Below, piece by piece: positions 53,110-63,470 of a stretch of DNA of 64,000 nt. Both the position numbers and the translations under genes were made by a program. Below the pieces are notes generated by a model. That model ran no database searches. It worked only from the letters and a program-made list of their open reading frames with translations, and was not told the DNA's origin. The DNA lies in assembly GCA_944548615.1 (NCBI GenBank), contig OX155978.1, forward strand, positions 9,180,031 through 9,244,030. The letters are read 5' to 3'. The DNA comes from Micropterix aruncella (Eukaryota > Arthropoda > Insecta > Lepidoptera > Micropterigidae). Positions within the stretch are counted from its first letter, which is position 1. The number at the start of each line of letters is the position of its first letter.

Positions 53110-53337
53110 TTTATTACATCTACTGTCTACTAATGAATTTTCAGCTTTTCCAAAACACTTTGGAGGTACTAATTAGTAAAATTACACCTTTTCTTGTACG
53201 CCAGCGCCAGGTGTCCCGGAATCTGGCCTGCTGACTCTACCCCGGCATTTTATGCTCAAAAATACTGTCTGATCTGAATGTATGAGCTTTTACAAAATTC
53301 TTGCAATCTTTTATTGCTGGCTCCCCACCTATTAAAT
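53110..53337. other. Unassigned
   Basis: No gene or repeat partner recognised. Confidence 0.4.
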
Positions 53338-54160
53338 ACTGAATGAATGAATGAATGAACGAATGAAAATCTCTTTATTGCACAATAAAAATAAGGTACA
53401 ATGGCGGACTTATTGCTACACTACAGCAATATCTTCCAGTCAACCAACATGGTGGTGTGAAAAGAAGAGTAGGCAACAAAATTATAGCTTAAAATTAAAT
53501 TTGAAATTATAGCATATAATAAACATTGTGTGTGTATCTAAAGTAAAAAGTAAATATATAAATAAATTTTTGAGTTGGACATATTATATGTATGTATATG
53601 TATATACATACATATTTTGATAATAAATGAATAAATAAATAAGTAAATAAATAAAATGCCAAAATAAGGTAACGGAAAGGTTAGAATTTATGATTAATAT
53701 GATTGTGAAAGGAAGTGCTTTTTCAATGATTGCTTTTAAAGGTGAACAGCGAGCTAGCGCCTCGAATAGCTAAAGGAAGCTGATTCCACAGTCGAGCTGC
53801 ATGTACGGAGAAAGAGTAGGAAAAAAAAGTGGTATTGTGTTTTGGGATACGTTGGATATTATTCTGACTTGAACGAAGTGGGAGACCATGACTTCCTAAC
53901 CCGGTAAAAGCCTCGTTGAGGTAGGAGGGAGATGTAGGGTTGTGTAGGACATTATATAGAAGTGAAAGGAATACTCCAATTGATCTCGATCGCAATTCCA
54001 TTTCCAGCCGATTCCTTACAACCGCAGAATAATAGGGGAAACTGGACTGGAAATCTGTGGTTTTGTGTTTGAGAATGATTGCAAGTTGTTTACGCGGCCG
54101 TATTCAATGGTCATGTCGGTTACGGGACCAGGTCGTAATCAAGTAAAGATATTGCGTACT
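53338..54160 (-). mobile_element. L2-like LINE 3' portion, minus
   Basis: (GAAT)n at 53338-53367 is the tail. The 3' stem-loop region ggcggacttattgctacact acagcaat follows. The coding part (53723 to ~54100) reads Y-Y-S-A-V-V-R-N-R-L-E (54001-54040), L-L-Y-N-V-L, P-S-Y-L-N-E-A-F, G-S-H-G-L-P-L-R-S, I-P-K-H-N-T-T-F-F-S-Y-S-F-S-V-H-A-A-R-L-W-N-Q-L-P. It ends at a stop after F-T-F-K-S-N-H. Confidence 0.78.
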
Positions 54161-54512
54161 ATCTTGAGTAGATGGGTAGCAAGATGAATCTGCCTTCTTT
54201 TACTCATACTTAAGTCTTGCAATCGCGAAGTAAAAATTCAGCTGTCACTTACGCCGGCGACATTTTCGCGCGTAAATTCGGCGCAAGTCAATGGCCTTGA
54301 GTAAAACCACTATACGGATCATAAAAAGAATAACTGTAAAATGATCGCATTGAAATTTGACATATAAAACATTATAACCTTATCTCGTAAAACAATTAAG
54401 ATAATAATGAATAAATTTTACAAACATTTATTATTATAATAATAATAAATATTGGCTAACCAAAATTGATTAGCTCAAGTCTTAGCATTTGTAAGCGTCA
54501 AACCAAGAATGG
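54161..54512. other. No recognisable gene
   Basis: AT-rich with one GC-rich patch (54245-54295). Confidence 0.4.
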
Positions 54513-54872
54513 TTAACTCGAGTAGGAGGGGTTAAGAAGGAATGGTGACACATGATGACATGGAGGAATCCTAAAGCAAAATCTTTCGCAGGTATTTTGC
54601 ATTTTCTTGAGACTCCGCTCAGTCTTCCTATACAGACAGGGTTGTACACACTCACCGTAGTCCATTATAGGTAATATTAGAGCATTTACAAGTAGTTTTT
54701 TGATTCTGACGCTGAGATAAAATAAATCTTTATCGTACAACTGCATGTTAGAGGTAAAGATATTTTGAAGCAAAATAGTTCGATACAATTTTCTCACAGG
54801 GTGGCAATGCTTGAAAAATTTAGCATGCCAAATTTGTCTATGGTCCATTTGACTTACATGGGCCATAGACAA
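54513..54872 (-). pseudogene. LINE RT C-terminal fragment
   Basis: The clear part is codons ~50-119: R-I-K-K-L-L-V-N-A-L-I-L-P-I-M-D-Y-G-E-C-V, R-S-L-K-K-M-Q-N-T-C-E-R-F-C-F-R-I-P, C-H-H-V-S-P-F. This is the thumb region of L2/CR1-like RT (LI.P..DYGD.V). The N-terminal ~40 codons derive partly from the palindrome at 54810-54887. Confidence 0.78.
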
Positions 54873-54887
54873 ACTAAATTTTTCAAG
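54810..54887. repeat. Hairpin-forming inverted repeat
   Basis: cttgaaaaatttag … tttgtctatggtcc pairs with ggccatagacaaa ctaaatttttcaag. The left arm has a 9 nt bulge (catgccaaa). Confidence 0.75.
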
Positions 54888-55011
54888 AATAGCCCCCCAG
54901 GGCGTACAATTTCCATTACATATTTATAACCACAGATCATTATATAATTAAAAGTCCATAAAATAATCTATAAAATATTTTAACTATCCAAGATATCGGT
55001 AGTTTGTCTCA

Positions 55012-55271
55012 CATAAATAATGTACTGAACAGTAGTATACTCCGGGATAATCGAGTTTAAAAACATAGCTCTATGTCTTTGGGGACGTTCAGGTATTACG
55101 TAACGAAATTTGGGGGGAAAGGGGGGTCTTGTGAAACGTTACATAAATAATGTACTGAACAGTATTATACTCCGGGATAAGCGAGTTAAAAAACATAGCT
55201 CTATGTCTTTGGGGACGTTCAGGTATTACGTAACGCAATTTGGGGGGAAGAAAGGTCTTGTAAAACGTTAC
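55012..55271. repeat. 130 bp tandem duplication
   Basis: Two units starting cataaataatgtactgaac (55012 and 55142), each with ggtattacgtaacg and a G-run. They differ at a few positions. Confidence 0.88.
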
Positions 55272-55307
55272 GATGCATTACAAGGGCGGTAGGGGGGTGG
55301 GGGGTTG

Positions 55308-55358
55308 CCATATTACTCGTTGTACGTAACAACGCGTTACGTACAACGAGTAATATGG
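55308..55358. repeat. Perfect 23 bp palindrome
   Basis: CCATATTACTCGTTGTACGT-AAC and its exact complement around aacgc. It ends at the junction with a truncated S1. Confidence 0.9.
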
Positions 55359-55571
55359 TTGCAACTGGTAGTAGGGGTGCGAGTGTCGGCCCGCTGGGTA
55401 ACATACCTGGCTATCTCGCGGTTAAGGCGTTGGCTTTTTACGACGGGCATGTGACGGTGGACTGTTTCGTCCTAAGTCTTCTGCGCTCACCTCACGGGAG
55501 ACAGAACGATCTAATATCGTTAAAACTTTCTGAAGTGACGGGTTCGCTCGTTGTAGTCGTCAGCTCTAGTT
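55355..55571 (+). mobile_element. S1 SINE-like repeat, 3' third
   Basis: atggttgcaactggtagtag … to the normal 3' end ctctagtt. 5' truncated at the palindrome. Confidence 0.78.
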
Positions 55572-56040
55572 GTAAATTTCGTAGTTCTTACAAAACCGTA
55601 AAGCGGACGATCCACTGTCGACTACGTTACCTTAGTCAATACCGCCAGAAATGTTTGTCTTAAAATATCCTCGAAATGCTTGAGACCCGTCCGCCAAGAG
55701 TATCCAATGGTGCATGCAGTGGGAAAATATTTGTGAGGCCACTTAAAATAAACCCATTATCGATTCGTGTGGTCCTGTTTAAGCTGCAGCCAAAGTGTAT
55801 GTTATTATAGGCATTGGAAATCGTTTAAGTTAATACATTCAGAGAGAATTTCTCTGTCAAGTAGACATATAAAGAAACCATTAAGGCGACATACTACCTG
55901 AGCTACTGCAGTAGGGTTTGAGTAATAACAATCCAGCGTTGATGAATGGTCAGACACAAATTCCACGTACGTATGCGAAGGCGAGCGGGCGGATACTAAA
56001 CGTTCGATTGCAGCGCTGTTACAGTAGAACTATATTTGCG
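55572..56040. other. Old repeat module, no gene
   Basis: 55876-56053 matches 35364-35575 (aaggcgacat … gcagtggtggtataa). The rest is unassigned. Confidence 0.45.
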
Positions 56041-56701
56041 CAGTGGTGGTATAATAATAAGAATAATTTCTTTATTGTGAATAATAATAATAATTAAACG
56101 CTTTATTTGCTTAAACAAAAAGGCGAGCTTATTGCCTAAAAGCAATATCTTACAGCTAACCTTAACCTAGTGGAATAACCTGTTATGCGGTAAAAATAAA
56201 CGAATAAATTATATTTTAAACATTTAAATTCAGCAGGAAAACCAAACAATGAATTTAAGAAAAAACAAACAATAAACCTATAATGATGCAGGGGACGCAA
56301 AAGGGAGGAAAAAATAGGTAAAAATAAGGAAAAGTTTATGAACGTGGGTTCCAGTGTTCTTTGAGCCTGCGTTTGAATCAAAACAAACTAGGTGCTATCC
56401 TTATACGCGTTGGTATAGCATTCCAGAGACGGGCTCCACGTACAGAGAAGGAGTGCGAGAATAAATCACTACTGTGACTAGGGATCGAGAGCAGTAGGTT
56501 GTCTTCAGATCTCAGAGGGCGCCCCTGAGAAGATAGAGGTTTGAACCTACTAATAATAAATCTAATGTCATAGTAAAATAACATCAGTAGGACATCTCGA
56601 GCCCGTTTTCGAAATAAGTACCTATGCTTCGCCGAACCACCAGGATTGCCACAACAAATACACAATTGACAAGTTGTGCTCCAATTAAAATAGAAATGCA
56701 A
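56041..56701 (-). mobile_element. L2-like LINE 3' portion, minus
   Basis: The 3' stem-loop end ggcgagcttattgcctaaaa gcaatatcttacagctaacc is at 56121-56160. The coding part (56378-56701) reads G-R-P-L-R-S-E-D-N-L-L-L-S-I-P-S-H-S-S-D-L-F-S-H-S-F and R-G-A-R-L-W-N-A-I-P. Confidence 0.78.
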
Positions 56702-57176
56702 TTCTTTTAATTATTATGTACGTTTATGTATTTTTGGTTTATAGATCAAGAGTCGGTTCCCAAAATTGTACTGTAACAGAATATATGAGTTAGTGCTGAC
56801 TTTGTGTGACAGCATTCATCACTTGTTGCATGTGTTCAAAATACCTACATTTTAGTAAGTTAAAGTAGGTACTTAACAAAAACGCATCTACCTACCTACC
56901 TACGCACTGACATACCTATGCACCTACTTACCTAGACACATACTTACCTACGCAAATGAACAATAAACGTTACCTCGTAAATGTAATTTCGTAACGTTTC
57001 TGAGAGGTTGCATTACAGCCTGCACGGAAAACATTCCACTTTTGTATATTTAGCTGTCGCGCGACAGCCCTGACTGGCTAGCACCGAGACGCCCGAGAAT
57101 CTATGTAGTGGTAGCGTACGGACAACGGGCGCTTGTATGAGTGCGAAATCGGTGCGTACTAAGGAGATGTTATACT
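56702..57176. other. No recognisable gene
   Basis: Contains tacctacctacctacg-type repeats (56889-56950). Otherwise unassigned. Confidence 0.4.
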
Positions 57177-57190
57177 GTTCTTATTTTACT
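57177..57190. repeat. S1 target-site duplication, left copy
   Basis: GTTCTTATTTTACT, repeated exactly at 57856-57869. Confidence 0.95.
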
Positions 57191-57855
57191 GGGAGTTAAT
57201 GGGCCCTTGCTGAGTTTGCCACGAAGACCCATTCTGTTCAGGGTTGGTCACACTCACGGGTCAACACCTATCCGTCGGCCTCCACGCATGAAGTGCGAGC
57301 CTGATGACTCTGGCCTTATGGTTAGTTTCCCTTGGGAATCAACCTTCTGGCGCACTTAGACGGTCTGCGCACCGTGCGGCGTAAGACAATCGACTGTGCA
57401 CTCTGACTAACAGTCGGGGGAGTCTGGAAGCAGTACCATTTCCTATGGAGCGGGGGTGGTTGCGGACCTTATGGCGACTGCTCTTGAAACGACCATCGGC
57501 TACCCGATCCTGGGTGAACAGCCGGGCAAAGGACGCTGTGGTCCGCGATAGATTCGATAAACACCGTTTCACCGCTTCGTAAGGGAGAGGACCGCGCAAG
57601 CGACCTCGACCTCGTAACCAATCGAGACATTGGAGTAATCTGGTAACAATTTGAAGTAATGGCGTGAGTGTAAGCCCGCCGGGTAACACTCCTGGCTATC
57701 TCGCGGTTAAGGCGTTGGCCTCTTACGGGCTTGTGACGTAGCTAGATGGTGGACTGTTTTGTCCTCAAATCTTCTGCGCTCACGGAGATAGAACGACTAA
57801 TCGTTAAAACTTCCTGGCGTGACGGGCTCGCCCGCTGTAGTCGACAACCCAAGTT
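57191..57855 (+). mobile_element. S1 SINE-like repeat, full length (665 bp), perfect target duplication
   Basis: GGGAGTTAATGGGCCC to GTCGACAACCCAAGTT. The exact 14 bp duplication on both sides makes this the best-defined S1 copy and indicates a recent insertion. Minus-strand frame 57339-57689 (116 codons) aligns with those of the 11462 and 29465 copies but has no known domain. Confidence 0.92.
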
Positions 57856-57869
57856 GTTCTTATTTTACT

Positions 57870-58391
57870 ATGCTAATGTTGTTTATGCTGGGCATGTTTT
57901 ATGCGCACTACTCGAATTATAATCAAGTGATTCAACGAAAATTAACCCTAAAGCAGGTCAAGATTCGCGACTAAAATTAGTAAACAGTAAGTAGGCGGTA
58001 ATTATTCCACAAAAGTCTCCAGCAAACAACAATATGGCGATATTACGAGATAAAAAACCGGTACGCGTCATGCTTTGCAAAATATTATTTTGTTTTCGCT
58101 TTTTACATCTATCTTTCACATTTTTTTCCTAGATGTATCAAATCGTATGTTCTTATAAACAGTGGATAAAGTCAATAGGCAGGAAAGCATATTCCTGGCA
58201 CACTAACCTCCATACGAGTATTTGCTCTACAAATTGGAAACACATGCTAATAAACAAGAACAATAATTTAAAAAAATAAAAAATACGGGTGCTGTTACAA
58301 AAAGTGAGCTATTGTATTTATAATTATTAGAAACAATTTGTTCGCGCAGAAAAGCACGTTTTTAGAGAGTAAAGCTATTCGTTGCAACAAT
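57870..58391. other. No recognisable gene
   Basis: AT-rich, nothing supported. Confidence 0.4.
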
Positions 58392-58444
58392 ATTCGTTGA
58401 AACAAAATTCAATCTTTAATAGATTGAATTTTGTTTCAACGAAT
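58392..58444. repeat. Palindrome, 24 bp perfect arms
   Basis: ATTCGTTGAAACAAAATTCA-ATCT and its complement around ttaat. Shorter pieces of the same word (gttgaaacaattcaac) follow to 58500. Confidence 0.88.
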
Positions 58445-58544
58445 TTGTTGAAACAATTCAACAGTTGAACAATTTCAACAATTTTGTTTCAGCTTTAATA
58501 GCTTTGTTAGGGACCCTTTGACGCGTGTTATCTGTATAAACATT

Positions 58545-59150
58545 CAGTGCTTAAAGACGATTGCGCAATCTGTGAGTCAGTCGACGGTCCTTATCCAAGG
58601 CCCGTGTCGCCGTCCTCTGGGAAATTGCCCTTTAGCGGGGCTTCACGAGAGCCAGGCCCATTGATTAGGCAGATAAAACCCGGAATAACGCAGCAATTCT
58701 TACACACTTCTAAATCGATTCATGCGTTAAGAAGTTATAGTGGAATATAGAAACGGAAAACGATTTTTTAATGAAATATTTGTAATTTATGTATTTATAT
58801 ATATACATCAACCTTGAACATATTACACTCCTTTTTTATTATGTAATTTACACATATTTGTTATTATATAATTTGTTTTCATTACTTTCTGACACTACCG
58901 TGGCACTCCAATAAGACTCAAGAGGTGAGCTCGCCTTATCACAGGAGTGCCTAGCAAGGTGGGCTCGGTTTTTCTTTACATGGCATAATAGAAAAACAGT
59001 TAATTTATGCGCTATATAACCAGGGCTCAGACAGATGTATACCTAAATTTAGAACCATTTACCGGTAATTTCCGGATTGTACATGATTTTTATTTTGATT
59101 TCTTGCATTTGAATGTGTACTCGAATAATAAATAAAATAAAAATAAATCA
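58545..59150 (+). mobile_element. Probable LINE 3' region
   Basis: A 67-codon frame (58547-58750) is followed by an AT-rich 3' UTR with cactccaataagactcaaga and a terminal aataataaataaaataaaaa. Layout like the other LINE ends, but the coding part is not recognisable. Confidence 0.45.
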
Positions 59151-59615
59151 GTGCAAGATCCCAGTTCGTATATTGTTCCTCTTTTGCCGCACAAAGATAA
59201 ATGAAGACGAAGAAACTAAAAAGAAGTGACAATTCAAAAGCTAAAAAAAACTGGATAGGCCGAGGCGTTGGCTAGATCCGATTAAAGACTCCCACAAATA
59301 GACTGGGCGGTAAATTGACATAATTGAGGTTAATTCCTAGTACGCGATAGCTTTGGGAAAAAACACGTTTTGTCGCCCGTATCTTAGTGGTGACGGGTGG
59401 CGAAACCCATCAGAGATACTCATCTGTAATCCTTTTTGTTTATTTCCTCTGCTCTCTTTGGGCTCTGGGTCAGATGGTTTTTTCCACGGCGTACATATGA
59501 CTAATCTTTAGAACAAACGGGACAAACGTAAACAACTAGAACTTAGTTAGAAATTAACGGTGTACATTTATTTGATTAAAAAGACACTACAGAGTTGTTA
59601 AATACTACGTACGAC
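59151..59615. other. No recognisable gene
   Basis: No features supported. Confidence 0.4.
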
Positions 59616-60220
59616 CCCGCAACCCCAGGAAGTTTTAACAATATTAGATCATTCTTTTTCTCACGGAGTGAACGTAAAAGACTTAGTGGACAGCACAATC
59701 CACAGTGAAACTACGCAAGCAGCCCGTAATAGTCCAATGCCTTACCGCGAGACACTGGTCAGAAGATCAAGCGTGGAAACCTCGCGCCCTTACTACCATA
59801 TTTTGACTGATTTCTCTATCCTCCAGTCTGGTCACAGATTTTAAGTCGCTTGCGCGGTCTCTACCTGATGATAGCGATCATTCAGTACGAATGTATCACG
59901 GACCATAAATCCCTTTGCCTGTTAAAATCGGTGATTCGATGTCTACCGAATCTATCGCGAATCACGCCATCCTTTGCCCGACTCTTCGCCCGGTATCGGG
60001 TAGCCGATTGGTCGTTTAAAGAGCAGTTGCCGTAAGGTTAACAATCACCTTACAGGAAATAAACCGCTCTATAGGAAACAAAGCCGTTTCCAGACGCCTC
60101 CGGTTATCAGTCGGTCGCACTTCTGCGTGGAGGCAGCTGGATGGGTGTTAACCTGTAAGTTGGGCCGACCCTAACACATGGGTCATAATGGCCCAACTAC
60201 ACTGGCCCCATTAGCTCCCA
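59616..60220 (-). mobile_element. S1-related repeat (subfamily B), minus, near full length
   Basis: Minus strand from GGGAGCTAATGGGGCCAGTG (60220) to the gttaaaacttcc end. It shares cccatgtgttagggtcggcc with 29953-30240. An internal ~40 bp segment is partly duplicated (ctaccgaatctatcgcgaat and tacgaatgtatcacggacca). Confidence 0.75.
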
Positions 60221-60857
60221 CCTAGATCCCATGTGTTTTTTTTCAATATTATACATATAAAGCAACCACTTTGTACCCTCCCTCCCCCCCCCCCACCAAA
60301 CAGATAGTGTGCACACTGCATACCTCATCTTCAAACGCTGGGCATACTGACGTCTTCACTTTTAGAAACAGTACACCAAAAACAAAATACCGGTTGCAAA
60401 CCAAACTAATTTTAATAGTATCGCCCTACTGTTAAGCGCCCTCAATATTACAATAATGAGGTCATTCTCCTCACTACAGCGTCAAATGTGAGTCTCCTTA
60501 AGTCTCTCGAGTGGGTTCATCGATCAAATGCACAATGTATGTCATTAATGATTACTTTCATCATGGCTATAATCTAGACGGATCTAAGTGGTCGTGAGTA
60601 CGGTCGGTCAGTCGCCTTACCGTCAGTTCTATTTCCATAATTACCTTAGGACTTTGATTTTACTCCATCATCTACAACTACATAATTAGCGCTACAACTC
60701 GCTGCGAGACTTGAATTTAGCAAAAATGTTGTTTCTTTCCACCTCATGGGCTTCCTACACTATCATGGTCTTTGGTTTTCTAGTCTTATACTCAGAGTGA
60801 ATTTAAGTCTTACCGTTCTTAACCGTCTCACAATATACTAGGGGGAAGTCCCCTACT
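60221..60857. other. No recognisable gene
   Basis: A C-rich run lies at 60280-60295. Nothing else supported. Confidence 0.4.
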
Positions 60858-61051
60858 TTTTCGTGGTAGTCGGATTTGCAAAGTCGGAGAAAAAACGGTT
60901 GAACGAAAACGTTTCTAACTAACGCTGCCTTAACGATGAGAGATATATGATTAAGTTCTAGGGAAAAGTTGTAGAGCTTGATAATGCCTACAAAAAGTCA
61001 GCAACAGCATATGTCTAACTTTTATATTTAAGTCACTAAAAGCAGTATTTT
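60858..61051 (+). mobile_element. Orphan internal Helitron segment
   Basis: tttttcgtggtagtcggatt … gcagtatttta corresponds to the interior of the 36522 Helitron, without its 5' end. It abuts the complete Helitron at 61055. Confidence 0.72.
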
Positions 61052-61054
61052 ATA

Positions 61055-61561
61055 TCTATACTAATATTATAAAGAGGTAAAGTTTCGAGTGAAATCGTGT
61101 CTTACGAACGCTGCTTTAACGATGAGATATATGATTGTTTTCTAGAAAAAAGTTGTAAAGTAGTTTTTTATATTAAAAAAATAATTTAAATCGTTAGGTC
61201 ATGTTTATTGGTCATATTATCAACAATTATGAATTCATATCAAAATAAGTAAATTTATCGTCTCTAGTGTTTAAAACAAAAGACTTTTCCCTTTTACTGC
61301 ATATAATTTCCCTTTTACTGCATAAATGGTTAAAGAGATAAGACACTCACAAATAAGACACTCACAAGAAGACACTCATAAATAACGGTAATATAGTCAA
61401 ATTGGCATGCAAATACATACATATATATGCAGTAAAAATATAACCCTCCTTTTGGCAGTCAGGAAATAAATCATAGCACTCAGTACTAACCGAACCACAC
61501 TCATAATTTCATCACAAGTAAAAAGTTTTACCGCCCAACGAAGTGGGCACGGTTCAGCTAG
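61055..61561 (+). mobile_element. Non-autonomous Helitron, 507 bp
   Basis: 5' TCTATACTAATATTATAAAG after A. 3' hairpin ACCGCCCAACGAAGTGGGCA then CGGT and TCAGCTAG before T. Same family as 36522-37176, with an internal deletion near the 5' end. Confidence 0.87.
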
Positions 61562-62345
61562 TTTATAATACGTATAATTTATTATTACGCATTATTTGCA
61601 AATACTTGTAATGTAATTAAATGTATTTTAACGTCTTCACTTATATTGTTACATGATTTTGCTTCACAGTGAATTAATCGTTACAATTCATTCTCTCATC
61701 CCCTAAATATCTAAATCAATTCGAATAGAAATAGCTTAATTAGCTTGGTCGCTTGTTGAATACGCTCTGTATTTCATAAATGCTAGGCAAATAACCCGTG
61801 AAAGCATTCCCGAATCGTGGGGTCTTTCCCACCCCTCACCGCTGTGACTTCGTGAATTTGTGAGTCACTCGCCCCCAATATCCTTGAGAGGGGAACGAGC
61901 TGCGTTCGATATTTTTGAGGGTTGGCTTTTGATAGCTATACCGGCTGTGACGTATGTAATGAAACGAATGTCGCATAATATCGTAAGTCAAGTAAAAAAT
62001 CGGTTGTGTCACCCCAAAACTTACCCGGCAAGTAGCCAAGGATTTGTGCGTTGTATTCCTTTGGAAAGGAATTTGACCTGGTTGACAAAGATAGTTGGCG
62101 ACGAGCGCGCGTAGTGAGTATGCAGCGAATTCAACACTTTCGATTCAATCGTTTTCGCAATTATACTGAGCGGCGAAAATTCAACGTGATTTCGTCAACA
62201 ACGATTCAAAGGCGCGAATCGTTCGTCGGCGACGAGCGCGGATAGTGAGTATGCAACGAAAAAAACACGTGGAATTTAATCGTTTTCGGCCCAACAAGGC
62301 ATCTGTGTACCCAATTTCAGGTATCTAAGTCCAACATTTCGAGAT
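61562..62345. other. Old repeat mosaic, no gene
   Basis: 62001-62040 carries the short dispersed motif (copy 5 of 5, minus). 62289-62318 matches 29389-29418. The word gcgacgagcgcg(cg/ga)tagtgagtatgca occurs twice (62098 and 62229). Frames at 61836-62245 are not supported as genes. Confidence 0.45.
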
Positions 62346-62577
62346 TGAAATATGATTTAGGCGCCCCCGATGGACCGATTTAAGCCACAACCTTTTCAAC
62401 TCTTGCCATGACCAAATGATGGCTGCATGCCAAATTTCACCTCGATCGATCTAAGCGTTTGGGCGCTATCTTGGAGGAATACATATAGCCACACAGATAC
62501 ACAAAGGCAAATATACAGTCAGACATACATACAGACACACAAACAGACTTCCATCTGGAAATGGTCTTAATCGCCAG
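62346..62577 (+). repeat. R repeat (SINE/RTE-like 3' module)
   Basis: gatggaccgatttaagccac, ttttcaactcttgccatgac, gatctaagcgtttgggcgct, then cacacaaacagacttccatc. The fullest copy in the window. Confidence 0.62.
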
Positions 62578-62740
62578 GCACGTATCAAGACTTAGTTTCA
62601 AGGGGGACATTCATTAAAACAACGCGCGCAGCACCCACCAACTTCAATTTGCCCTTACAATGAAACGAAAATACGCTAGATTTCGGGGGGTTAAATCCCA
62701 ACTACCCCCCCTTCCCCTCCCCCTGGATACGTGCCTGACA
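62574..62740. mobile_element. Possible small TIR element
   Basis: CCAGGCACGTATC on the left and GGATACGTGCCTG on the right are inverted. ccccttcccctggatacgt appears again at 62840-62860. No coding. Confidence 0.4.
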
Positions 62741-62873
62741 ATAGGTAAATAAATCGCAAATTCTCTCTGATTCTCAATTTTTGCTCAACTTAATTTTTAC
62801 TCAATACAATTCGGGGAGGGGGGACGCGTCCCCTGTGCCCCCCTTCCCCTGGATACGTCCTTGGTAATCGCTC

Positions 62874-63455
62874 CAACTAAAGCTGTCAACTACAACGGGT
62901 GAACCCGTCACCTCAGGAAGTTTTAACGATATTAAATCGTTATGTCTCCCGTGAGGTGAACCCGGAAGACGAATAACTCCACTGTCTAGTTACTCCACCT
63001 ACCAGTCAAAGGCCAACGCCTTACGGCAAGGCACCGAGAAAGGTAGCCAGCGGGCAGCCTCGCCCCCTGACAACCAGTTTTGGAAGGATATCTCCGTCTG
63101 GAATTGACCATTAGGATACCTCCAACCTTCCGACTGGCTACGGTCGTTGTGTGGTTGACGACAGGTCAGCATCCACCCCCGCTGCTTAGGAAACAGTATA
63201 TTACCATAGTCTCCCGACTTCTTTAGGTAAATTAGTTAGAGTGCATATAGCGATCGGATGTCGCCGAACGGTGCGGAAACCGTCCAGTAGCGCCGGCAGG
63301 CAATCGCCTAGGAGAAACCGATCCACCGGCCGTGAGGCCTTAGACGCGAGAGTCTTCCATACGAGGAGGCTACTGAATAGGAGCTGAATCGTGAGTTGGA
63401 TCGATCCTAAAACGCAATGGATTTTATGGACCAAGCTGCACGAAACCGTTCGCTA
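62874..63455 (-). mobile_element. S1-related repeat (subfamily C), near full length
   Basis: aactaaagctgtcaactaca to caagctgcacgaaaccgttc, collinear with 38174-38775. Confidence 0.75.
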
Positions 63456-63470
63456 CCGGCAATTAAAGCC

